Assembly (NCBI GenBank): GCA_916048095.2
Contig: OU696576.1
Coordinates: 10,659,058-10,723,057 of the forward strand
Direction: 5' to 3'
DNA from: Sacculina carcini
Lineage: Eukaryota; Arthropoda; Thecostraca; Sacculinidae
DNA length: 64,000 nucleotides
Notes under the pieces: generated by a model
What the model saw: the letters and a program-made list of their open reading frames with translations, nothing else
Told to the model about the DNA's origin: nothing
Database searches by the model: none
Translations under genes and position numbers: made by a program
In this document: in pieces, positions 11,813 through 23,010 of the stretch
How the letters are laid out: each line of letters begins with the position of its first letter
Position numbering within the stretch: position 1 is the first letter of the stretch

Positions 11813-12781
11813 GGCCCGAGAAGAGAGATGTTGAGAGGAAGACGGAAGAGACGATGAGGCTGGAGCGGCAGGAGAGGAGAGGGAGGAAGGTTGAGGCAAA
11901 GGATCATCAGATATAGCAGTGCGATGACGAATGGAGTTGCGAACTGAGATGAACGAAGGACATGAAGATAGGAAAGCAGAATGAGCGTGAGGGCGAGAGG
12001 AGGAAGCACAGTTGTTGCACTTATCCGGGAGTGAACGGTCACATTGAGAGGAACGATGGGGTCCTGCACAGTTGCCACACGTTTCGGCCCGCAAGCACCT
12101 CGCTTCACTGTGGCCAAGCCCCGCACAACGAGCGCAGCGGGAGACCCAGTAGCGGTCGTAAACTGGGCAAGTACGCAGTTCCACGAAAAGCCGGTCACCC
12201 ACAGACCGGATGGCCGCTCTGGCGGAGGGTGTTATCGAAAGGACAGCATGGCGAGTGTCGTTCCGAATTCGGGTGAAAAAGAGCAGTTTCACAGCGCTAT
12301 CATGTAGAGCGCCCAGAACAGGGTTTTTTCGGCGAATAAGCTCAATGAACGAGTCCGGCTCGAGATCCAGTGGCACGTTGGCGAGTGTGACCTTAGGTCT
12401 GAGAGATGCCGCTTTGGTACAGTGAGCATCAATCTGGGGATCAGCTGACCGCACACAGTTCAGCGCTCGCTCGGCATCGTGGGAAGAGGCGCATCTGATG
12501 ATTAGCCCACCCTTCGCAGATTGTCTGGACGACTCAACTGGGACATCGCGAAGCAACGGCGCGATCATCTTGGGACGCAGCGGTGATTTGCCTCGAGATT
12601 GTAGGAAGACAGCATTAGTGGGCCTCTTTGCCGGAGCAGCCACAACATCAGAAGTCAACTGCTGTTGCTTCCCACCAATCGAGCAGAGCGTCGACTCAAC
12701 GGCATCAAGCCGCTCCCGCATGCGAGACACATCCTCCTGGATCTGAAGCGCCAGCTTAGCCTTGGATAGGCACGGTGTGCA
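11810..12781 (-). CDS. LINE ORF1: Gag-like RNA-binding protein, 5'-truncated
   Basis: ORF1 proteins of LINEs bind the element RNA and form the ribonucleoprotein. Numbered from the in-frame GTG at 12802 in the flanking satellite, the frame is 330 residues. The first seven codons are satellite or junction, so the element itself begins at Cys8. Visible parts are a CTPC Cys pair (8-11), a probable coiled coil (about 18-48), an RRM-like region (about 95-212) and three zinc knuckles: C223/C226/H231/C236, C242/C245/H249/C254, and C262/C265 with H272 or H274 and C281. A Ser/Pro/Ala-rich tail (about 301-330) ends at TGA 11812-11810. The first ATG is Met28 (12721-12719). The missing start and the Cys pair at the break suggest 5' truncation within an N-terminal zinc finger (inference). 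RRM plus CCHC is the Gag type best known from jockey/R1/I-like LINEs. Confidence 0.88.
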   Translation of the reverse strand, partial: CTPCLSKAKLALQIQEDVSRMRERLDAVESTLCSIGGKQQQLTSDVVAAPAKRPTNAVFLQSRGKSPLRPKMIAPLLRDVPVESSRQSAKGGLIIRCASSHDAERALNCVRSADPQIDAHCTKAASLRPKVTLANVPLDLEPDSFIELIRRKNPVLGALHDSAVKLLFFTRIRNDTRHAVLSITPSARAAIRSVGDRLFVELRTCPVYDRYWVSRCARCAGLGHSEARCLRAETCGNCAGPHRSSQCDRSLPDKCNNCASSSRPHAHSAFLSSCPSFISVRNSIRHRTAISDDPLPQPSSLSSPAAPASSSLPSSSQHLSSRA

Positions 12782-12783
12782 CA
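12776..12783. other. 5' junction of the LINE with a TGTGCACA palindrome
   Basis: The last element bases form the 8-bp palindrome TGTGCACA, directly abutting satellite GGTAACACTTG. On the element strand GTGTGC also occurs in monomer B (GTGTGCCC), so microhomology may have helped complete the 5' junction. The element coding frame continues through this point into the satellite up to a GTG at 12802. That extension is junction-derived, not native protein. Confidence 0.5.
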
Positions 12784-15700
12784 GGTAACACTTGGGTAAC
12801 ACTTAGGTAACACTTGGGTAACACTTAGGGCACACTTAGGTAACAGTTAGGGTACACTTAGGGCACACTTAGGGCACACTTAGGTAACACTTAGGTAACA
12901 CTTAGGTAACACTTATGTAACACTTAGGTAACACTTAGGTAACACTTAGGTAACACTTAGGGCACACTTAGGGCACACTTAGGTTACACTTCGGGCACAC
13001 TTAGGGCACACTTAGATAACACTTAGGGCACACTTAGGTAACACTTAGGTAACACTTAGGTAACACTTAGGTAACACTTAGGTAACACTTAGGGCACACT
13101 TAGGTAACACTTAGGGCACACGTAGGTAACACTTAGGGCACACTTAGGTAACACTTAGGGCACACTTAGGTAACACTTAGGGCACACTTAGGTTACACTT
13201 AGGGCACACTTAGGGCACACTTAGATAACACTTAGGGCATACTTAGGTAACACTTAGGTAACACTTAGGTAACACTTAGGTAACACTTAGGTAACACTTA
13301 GGTAACACTTAGGGCACACTTAGGTTACACTTAGGGCACACTTAGGGCACACTTAGATAACACTTAGGGCACACTTAGGTAACACTTAGGTAACACTTAG
13401 GTAACACTTAGGTAACACTTAGGTAACACTTAGGGCACACTTAGGTAACACTTATGGCACACTTAGGTAACACTTAGGTAACACTTAGGTAACACTTGGG
13501 TAACACTTAGGTAACACTTAGGTAACACTTAGGTAACACTTAGGGTACACTTAGGCTACACTTAGGTAACACTTAGGGCACACTTAGGTAACACTTAGGT
13601 AACACTTAGGGCACACTTAGGTAACACTTAGGGCACACTTAGGTAACACTTAGGGCACACTTAGGTAACACTTAGGGCACACTTAGGTAACACTTAGGGC
13701 ACACTTAGGTAACACTTAGGGCACACTTAGGTAACACTTAGGGCACACTTAGGTAACACTTAGGGCACACTTAGGGCACACTTAGGGCACACTTAGGTAA
13801 CACTTAGGGCACACTTAGGTAACACTTAGGTAACACTTAGGTAACACTTAGGGCACACTTAGGTAACACTTAGGTAACACTTATGTAACACTTAGGTAAC
13901 ACTTAGGTAACACTTAGGTAACACTTAGGTAACACTTAGGTAACACTTAGGTAACACTTAGGTAACACTTAGGTAACACTTAGGTAACACTTAGGTAACA
14001 CTTAGGTAACACTTATGTAACACTTAGGTAACACTTGGGTAACACTTAGGGCACACTTAGGTAACACTTAGGTAACACTTGGGTAACACTTAGGTAACAC
14101 TTAGGTAACACTTAGGTAACACTTAGGTAACACTTAGATAACACTTAGGTAACACTTAGGTAACACTTAGGGCACACTTAGGTAACACTTAGGTAACACT
14201 TAGGGCACACTTAGGTAACACTTAGGGCACACTTAGGGCACACTTAGGACACACTTAGGTAACACTTGGGTAACACTTAGGTAACACTTGGGTAACACTT
14301 AGGGCACACTTAGGTAACAGTTAGGGTACACTTAGGGCACACTTAGGGCACACTTAGGTAACACTTAGGTAACACTTAGGTAACACTTATGTAACACTTA
14401 GGTAACACTTAGGTAACACTTAGGTAACACTTAGGGCACACTTAGGGCACACTTAGGTTACACTTAGGGCACACTTAGGGCACACTTAGATAACACTTAG
14501 GGCACACTTAGGTAACACTTAGGTAACACTTAGGTAACACTTAGGTAACACTTAGGTAACACTTAGGGCACACTTAGGTAACACTTATGGCACACTTAGG
14601 TAACACTTGGGTAACACTTAGGTAACACTTAGGTAACACTTAGGGCACACTTAGGTAACACTTAGGGCACACTTAGGTTACACTTAGGGCACACTTAGGG
14701 CACACTTAGGGCACACTTAGGGCACACTTAGGTAACACTTAGGGCACACTTAGGTAACACTTAGGTAACACTTAGGGCACACTTAGGTAACACTTAGGTA
14801 ACACTTAGGTAACACTTAGGGCACACTTAGGTAACACTTAGGGCACACTTAGGTAACACTTATGGCACACTTAGGTAACACTTAGGTAACACTTAGGTAA
14901 CACTTGGGTAACACTTAGGTAACACTTAGGTAACACTTAGGTAACACTTAGGGTACACTTAGGCTACACTTAGGTAACACTTAGGGCACACTTAGGTAAC
15001 ACTTAGGTAACACTTAGGGCACACTTAGGTAACACTTAGGGCACACTTAGGTAACACTTAGGGCACACTTAGGTAACACTTAGGGCACACTTAGGTAACA
15101 CTTAGGGCACACTTAGGTAACACTTAGGGCACACTTAGGTTACACTTAGGGCACACTTAGGGCACACTTAGATAACACTTAGGGCACACTTAGGTAACAC
15201 TTAGGTAACACTTAGGGCACACTTAGGTAACACTTAGGTAACACTTAGGTAACACTTAGGGCACACTTAGGTAACACTTAGGGCACACTTAGGTTACACT
15301 TAGGGCACACTTAGGGCACACTTAGATAACACTTAGGGCACACTTAGGTAACACTTAGGTAACACTTAGGTAACACTTAGGTAACACTTAGGTAACACTT
15401 AGGTAACACTTAGGTAACACTTAGGTAACACTTAGGTAACACTTAGATAACACTTAGGTAACACTTAGGTAACACTTAGGGCACACTTAGGTAACACTTA
15501 GGTAACACTTAGGGCACACTTAGGTAACACTTAGGGCACACTTAGGGCACACTTAGGACACACTTAGGTAACACTTGGGTAACACTTAGGTAACACTTAG
15601 GTAACACTTAGGTAACACTTAGGTAACACTTAGGTAACACTTAGGGCACACTTAGGGCACACTTAGGGCACACTTAGGGCACACTTAGGGCACACTTAGG

Positions 15701-18700
15701 GCACACTTAGGTAACACTTAGGGCACACTTAGGTAACACTTAGGTAACACTTAGGTAACACTTAGGGTACACTTAGGTAACACTTAGGGCACACTTAGGT
15801 AACACTTAGGTAACACTTTGGTAACACTTAGGGCACACTTAGGGCACACTTAGGGCACACTTAGGTAACACTTAGGGCACACTTAGGTAACACTTAGGTA
15901 ACACTTAGGGCACACTTAGGTAACACTTAGGTAACACTTAGGTAACACTTAGGGCACACTTAGGTAACACTTAGGGCACACTTAGGTTACACTTAGGGCA
16001 CACTTAGGGCACACTTAGATAACACTTAGGGCACACTTAGGTAACACTTAGGTAACACTTAGGTAACACTTAGGTAACACTTAGGTAACACTTAGGTAAC
16101 ACTTAGGGCACACTTAGGTTACACTTAGGGCACACTTAGGGCACACTTAGATAACACTTAGGGCACACTTAGGTAACACTTAGGTAACACTTAGGTAACA
16201 CTTAGGTAACACTTAGGTAACACTTAGGTAACACTTAGGGCACACTTAGGTAACACTTATGGCACACTTAGGTAACACTTAGGTAACACTTAGGTAACAC
16301 TTGGGTAACACTTAGGTAACACTTAGGGCACACTTAGGTAACACTTAGGTAACACTTAGGGCACACTTAGGTAACACTTAGGGCACACTTAGGTAACACT
16401 TAGGGCACACTTAGGTAACACTTAGGGCACACTTAGGTAACACTTAGGGCACACTTAGGTAACACTTAGGGCACACTTAGGTAACACTTAGGGCACACTT
16501 AGGGCACACTTAGGGCACACTTAGGTAACACTTAGGGCACACTTAGGTAACACTTAGGTAACACTTAGGTAACACTTAGGGCACACTTAGGTAACACTTA
16601 GGTAACATTTAGGTAACACTTAGGTAACACTTAGGTAACACTTAGGTAACACTTAGGTAACACTTAGGTAACACTTAGGTAACACTTAGGTAACACTTAG
16701 GTAACACTTATGTAACACTTAGGTAACACTTGGGTAACACTTAGGGCACACTTAGGTAACACTTAGGTAACACTTGGGTAACACTTAGGTAACACTTAGG
16801 TAACACTTAGGTAACACTTAGGTAACACTTAGGGCACACTTAGGTAACACTTAGGGCACACTTAGGTAACACTTAGGGCACACTTAGGGCACACTTAGGG
16901 CAAACTTGGGTAACACTTAGGTAACACTTAGGTAACACTTAGGTAACACTTAGGCTACACTTAGGTAACACTTAGGGCACACTTAGGTAACACTTAGGTA
17001 ACACTTAGGTAACACTTAGGTAACACTTAGGTAACACTTAGGTAACACTTAGGTAACACTTAGATAACACTTAGGTAACACTTAGGTAACACTTAGGTAA
17101 CACTTAGGGCACACTTAGGTAACACTTAGGTAACACTTAGGGCACACTTAGGTAACACTTAGGGCACACTTAGGGCACACTTAGGACACACTTAGGTAAC
17201 ACTTGGGTAACACTTAGGTAACACTTGGGTAACACTTAGGGCACACTTAGGTAACAGTTAGGGTACACTTAGGGCACACTTAGGGCACACTTAGGTAACA
17301 CTTAGGTAACACTTAGGTAACACTTATGTAACACTTAGGTAACACTTAGGTAACACTTAGGTAACACTTATGTAACACTTAGGTAACACTTAGGTAACAC
17401 TTAGGTAACACTTAGGGCACACTTAGGGCACACTTAGGTTACACTTAGGGCACACTTAGGGCACACTTAGATAACACTTAGGGCACACTTAGGTAACACT
17501 TAGGTAACACTTAGGTAACACTTAGGTAACACTTAGGTAACACTTAGGGCACACTTAGGTAACACTTAGGGCACACGTAGGTAACACTTAGGGCACACTT
17601 AGGTAACACTTAGGGCACACTTAGGTAACACTTAGGGCACACTTAGGTTACACTTAGGGCACACTTAGGGCACACTTAGATAACACTTAGGGCATACTTA
17701 GGTAACACTTAGGTAACACTTAGGTAACACTTAGGTAACACTTAGGTAACACTTAGGTAACACTTAGGGCACACTTAGGTTACACTTAGGGCACACTTAG
17801 GGCACACTTAGGTAACACTTAGGTAACACTTAGGGCACACTTAGGTAACACTTATGGCACACTTAGGTAACACTTAGGTAACACTTAGGTAACACTTGGG
17901 TAACACTTAGGTAACACTTAGGTAACACTTAGGTAACACTTAGGGTACACTTAGGCTACACTTAGGTAACACTTAGGGCACACTTAGGTAACACTTAGGT
18001 AACACTTAGGGCACACTTAGGTAACACTTAGGGCACACTTAGGTAACACTTAGGGCATACTTAGGTAACACTTAGGGCACACTTAGGTAACACTTAGGGC
18101 ACACTTAGGTAACACTTAGGGCACACTTAGGTAACACTTAGGGCACACTTAGGTAACACTTAGGGCACACTTAGGGCACACTTAGGGCACACTTAGGTAA
18201 CACTTAGGGCACACTTAGGTAACACTTAGGTAACACTTAGGTAACACTTAGGGCACACTTAGGTAACACTTAGGTAACACTTATGTAACACTTAGGTAAC
18301 ACTTAGGTTACACTTAGGGCACACTTAGGGCACACTTAGATAACACTTAGGGCACACTTAGGTAACACTTAGGTAACACTTAGGTAACACTTAGGTAACA
18401 CTTAGGTAACACTTAGGGCACACTTAGGTAACACTTATGGCACACTTAGGTAACACTTGGGTAACACTTAGGTAACACTTAGGTAACACTTAGGGCACAC
18501 TTAGGTAACACTTAGGGCACACTTAGGTTACACTTAGGGCACACTTAGGGCACACTTAGGGCACACTTAGGGCACACTTAGGTAACACTTAGGGCACACT
18601 TAGGTAACACTTAGGTAACACTTAGGGCACACTTAGGTAACACTTAGGTAACACTTAGGTAACACTTAGGGCACACTTAGGTAACACTTAGGGCACACTT

Positions 18701-19619
18701 AGGTAACACTTATGGCACACTTAGGTAACACTTAGGTAACACTTAGGTAACACTTGGGTAACACTTAGGTAACACTTAGGTAACACTTAGGTAACACTTA
18801 GGGTACACTTAGGCTACACTTAGGTAACACTTAGGGCACACTTAGGTAACACTTAGGTAACACTTAGGGCACACTTAGGTAACACTTAGGGCACACTTAG
18901 GTAACACTTAGGGCACACTTAGGTAACACTTAGGGCACACTTAGGTAACACTTAGGGCACACTTAGGTAACACTTAGGGCACACTTAGGTTACACTTAGG
19001 GCACACTTAGGGCACACTTAGATAACACTTAGGGCACACTTAGGTAACACTTAGGTAACACTTAGGGCACACTTAGGTAACACTTAGGTAACACTTAGGT
19101 AACACTTAGGGCACACTTAGGTAACACTTAGGGCACACTTAGGTTACACTTAGGGCACACTTAGGGCACACTTAGATAACACTTAGGGCACACTTAGGTA
19201 ACACTTAGGTAACACTTAGGTAACACTTAGGTAACACTTAGGTAACACTTAGGTAACACTTAGGTAACACTTAGGTAACACTTAGGTAACACTTAGATAA
19301 CACTTAGGTAACACTTAGGTAACACTTAGGGCACACTTAGGTAACACTTAGGTAACACTTAGGGCACACTTAGGTAACACTTAGGGCACACTTAGGGCAC
19401 ACTTAGGACACACTTAGGTAACACTTGGGTAACACTTAGGTAACACTTAGGTAACACTTAGGTAACACTTAGGTAACACTTAGGTAACACTTAGGGCACA
19501 CTTAGGGCACACTTAGGGCACACTTAGGGCACACTTAGGGCACACTTAGGGCACACTTAGGTAACACTTAGGGCACACTTAGGTAACACTTAGGTAACAC
19601 TTAGGTAACACTTAGGTAA

Positions 19620-22600
19620 CACTTAGGTAACACTTAGGGCACACTTAGGTAACACTTAGGGCACACTTAGGTTACACTTAGGGCACACTTAGGGCACACT
19701 TAGATAACACTTAGGGCACACTTAGGTAACACTTAGGTAACACTTAGGTAACACTTAGGTAACACTTAGGTAACACTTAGGTAACACTTAGGGCACACTT
19801 AGGTTACACTTAGGGCACACTTAGGGCACACTTAGATAACACTTAGGGCACACTTAGGTAACACTTAGGTAACACTTAGGTAACACTTAGGTAACACTTA
19901 GGTAACACTTAGGTAACACTTAGGGCACACTTAGGTAACACTTATGGCACACTTAGGTAACACTTAGGTAACACTTAGGTAACACTTGGGTAACACTTAG
20001 GTAACACTTAGGGCACACTTAGGTAACACTTAGGTAACACTTAGGGCACACTTAGGTAACACTTAGGGCACACTTAGGTAACACTTAGGGCACACTTAGG
20101 TAACACTTAGGGCACACTTAGGTAACACTTAGGGCACACTTAGGTAACACTTAGGGCACACTTAGGTAACACTTAGGGCACACTTAGGGCACACTTAGGG
20201 CACACTTAGGTAACACTTAGGGCACACTTAGGTAACACTTAGGTAACACTTAGGTAACACTTAGGGCACACTTAGGTAACACTTAGGTAACATTTAGGTA
20301 ACACTTAGGTAACACTTAGGTAACACTTAGGTAACACTTAGGTAACACTTAGGTAACACTTAGGTAACACTTAGGTAACACTTAGGTAACACTTATGTAA
20401 CACTTAGGTAACACTTGGGTAACACTTAGGGCACACTTAGGTAACACTTAGGTAACACTTGGGTAACACTTAGGTAACACTTAGGTAACACTTAGGTAAC
20501 ACTTAGGTAACACTTAGGGCACACTTAGGTAACACTTAGGGCACACTTAGGTAACACTTAGGGCACACTTAGGGCACACTTAGGGCAAACTTGGGTAACA
20601 CTTAGGTAACACTTAGGTAACACTTAGGTAACACTTAGGCTACACTTAGGTAACACTTAGGGCACACTTAGGTAACACTTAGGTAACACTTAGGTAACAC
20701 TTAGGTAACACTTAGGTAACACTTAGGTAACACTTAGGTAACACTTAGATAACACTTAGGTAACACTTAGGTAACACTTAGGGCACACTTAGGTAACACT
20801 TAGGTAACACTTAGGGCACACTTAGGTAACACTTAGGGCACACTTAGGGCACACTTAGGACACACTTAGGTAACACTTGGGTAACACTTAGGTAACACTT
20901 GGGTAACACTTAGGGCACACTTAGGTAACAGTTAGGGTACACTTAGGGCACACTTAGGGCACACTTAGGTAACACTTAGGTAACACTTAGGTAACACTTA
21001 TGTAACACTTAGGTAACACTTAGGTAACACTTAGGTAACACTTATGTAACACTTAGGTAACACTTAGGTAACACTTAGGTAACACTTAGGGCACACTTAG
21101 GGCACACTTAGGTTACACTTAGGGCACACTTAGGGCACACTTAGATAACACTTAGGGCACACTTAGGTAACACTTAGGTAACACTTAGGTAACACTTAGG
21201 TAACACTTAGGTAACACTTAGGGCACACTTAGGTAACACTTAGGGCACACGTAGGTAACACTTAGGGCACACTTAGGTAACACTTAGGGCACACTTAGGT
21301 AACACTTAGGGCACACTTAGGTTACACTTAGGGCACACTTAGGGCACACTTAGATAACACTTAGGGCATACTTAGGTAACACTTAGGTAACACTTAGGTA
21401 ACACTTAGGTAACACTTAGGTAACACTTAGGTAACACTTAGGGCACACTTAGGTTACACTTAGGGCACACTTAGGGCACACTTAGATAACACTTAGGGCA
21501 CACTTAGGTAACACTTAGGTAACACTTAGGTAACACTTAGGTAACACTTAGGTAACACTTAGGGCACACTTAGGTAACACTTATGGCACACTTAGGTAAC
21601 ACTTAGGTAACACTTAGGTAACACTTGGGTAACACTTAGGTAACACTTAGGTAACACTTAGGTAACACTTAGGGTACACTTAGGCTACACTTAGGTAACA
21701 CTTAGGGCACACTTAGGTAACACTTAGGTAACACTTAGGGCACACTTAGGTAACACTTAGGGCACACTTAGGTAACACTTAGGGCACACTTAGGTAACAC
21801 TTAGGGCACACTTAGGTAACACTTAGGGCACACTTAGGTAACACTTAGGGCACACTTAGGTAACACTTAGGGCACACTTAGGTAACACTTAGGGCACACT
21901 TAGGGCACACTTAGGGCACACTTAGGTAACACTTAGGGCACACTTAGGTAACACTTAGGTAACACTTAGGTAACACTTAGGGCACACTTAGGTAACACTT
22001 AGGTAACACTTATGTAACACTTAGGTAACACTTAGGTAACACTTAGGTAACACTTAGGTAACACTTAGGTAACACTTAGGTAACACTTAGGTAACACTTA
22101 GGTAACACTTAGGTAACACTTAGGTAACACTTAGGTAACACTTATGTAACACTTAGGTAACACTTGGGTAACACTTAGGGCACACTTAGGTAACACTTAG
22201 GTAACACTTGGGTAACACTTAGGTAACACTTAGGTAACACTTAGGTAACACTTAGGTAACACTTAGATAACACTTAGGTAACACTTAGGTAACACTTAGG
22301 GCACACTTAGGTAACACTTAGGTAACACTTAGGGCACACTTAGGTAACACTTAGGGCACACTTAGGGCACACTTAGGACACACTTAGGTAACACTTGGGT
22401 AACACTTAGGTAACACTTGGGTAACACTTAGGGCACACTTAGGTAACAGTTAGGGTACACTTAGGGCACACTTAGGGCACACTTAGGTAACACTTAGGTA
22501 ACACTTAGGTAACACTTATGTAACACTTAGGTAACACTTAGGTAACACTTAGGTAACACTTAGGGCACACTTAGGGCACACTTAGGTTACACTTAGGGCA

Positions 22601-23010
22601 CACTTAGGGCACACTTAGATAACACTTAGGGCACACTTAGGTAACACTTAGGTAACACTTAGGTAACACTTAGGTAACACTTAGGTAACACTTAGGGCAC
22701 ACTTAGGTAACACTTATGGCACACTTAGGTAACACTTGGGTAACACTTAGGTAACACTTAGGTAACACTTAGGGCACACTTAGGTAACACTTAGGGCACA
22801 CTTAGGTTACACTTAGGGCACACTTAGGGCACACTTAGGGCACACTTAGGGCACACTTAGGTAACACTTAGGGCACACTTAGGTAACACTTAGGTAACAC
22901 TTAGGGCACACTTAGGTAACACTTAGGTAACACTTAGGTAACACTTAGGGCACACTTAGGTAACACTTAGGGCACACTTAGGTAACACTTATGGCACACT
23001 TAGGTAACAC
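19620..23010. repeat. 3.4-kb satellite block duplicated at ~47.89-51.28 kb
   Basis: Landmarks recur at a constant offset of 28,270 bp (2,570 x 11) from about 19620 to 23010, including the CAGTT monomers at 20930/49200 and 22448/50718 and the GCATAC monomer near 21366/49636. Only scattered single-base differences were noticed, for example GATAAC versus GGTAAC near 19834/48104 and CATTT versus CACTT near 20291/48561. Matching ends at about 23010. Confidence 0.8.

Larger units (their letters stand above)
8647..12783 (-). mobile_element. 5'-truncated CR1/L2-like non-LTR retrotransposon inserted in the satellite
   Basis: This is a LINE of 4,137 bp with its 5' end at 12783 and its 3' end at 8647. 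In transcription order it holds a truncated Gag-like ORF1, one UGA codon, an endonuclease-reverse transcriptase ORF2, a 3' UTR of about 200 nt, a 5-bp-stem hairpin and a (TTG)n tail. There are no LTRs and no RNase H or integrase motifs. The RT motifs (NYRPISLL, HSTESVL, GVPQGSILGPLLF, YADD, LGIIFDSSLSF) and the C-terminal GPRLYNSLP motif match the CR1/L2 group as I know it. A clade name would need a tree. Coding frames are intact apart from the UGA, so the insertion looks young. Flanking satellite joins without gap or long duplication. Confidence 0.95.

Noticed and set aside
9689-11916. Open frames of 70-91 codons on the plus strand through the LINE
   Set aside because: They lie antisense to the well-supported ORF2, arise from the purine-rich plus strand, and show no recognisable motif.
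11119-12198. Two minus-strand frames (161 and 156 codons) overlapping the ORF1/ORF2 region in other frames
   Set aside because: They overlap frames carrying clear zinc-knuckle and endonuclease motifs, and their translations are leucine-rich low-complexity products of a shifted pyrimidine-rich strand.
8647-12783. TRAS/SART (R1-clade) telomeric LINE
   Set aside because: The insertion site and Gag type are similar, but RT and C-terminal motifs resemble CR1/L2, and the tail is (TTG)n rather than poly(A).
8636-12794. An 11-bp target-site duplication
   Set aside because: The flanking monomers differ (GGACACACTTA and GGTAACACTTG), and empty sites show these two monomers naturally adjacent, so no unit was duplicated.
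12800-12802. GTG at 12802 as the ORF1 start
   Set aside because: It lies in satellite DNA outside the element; the frame merely runs through the junction.
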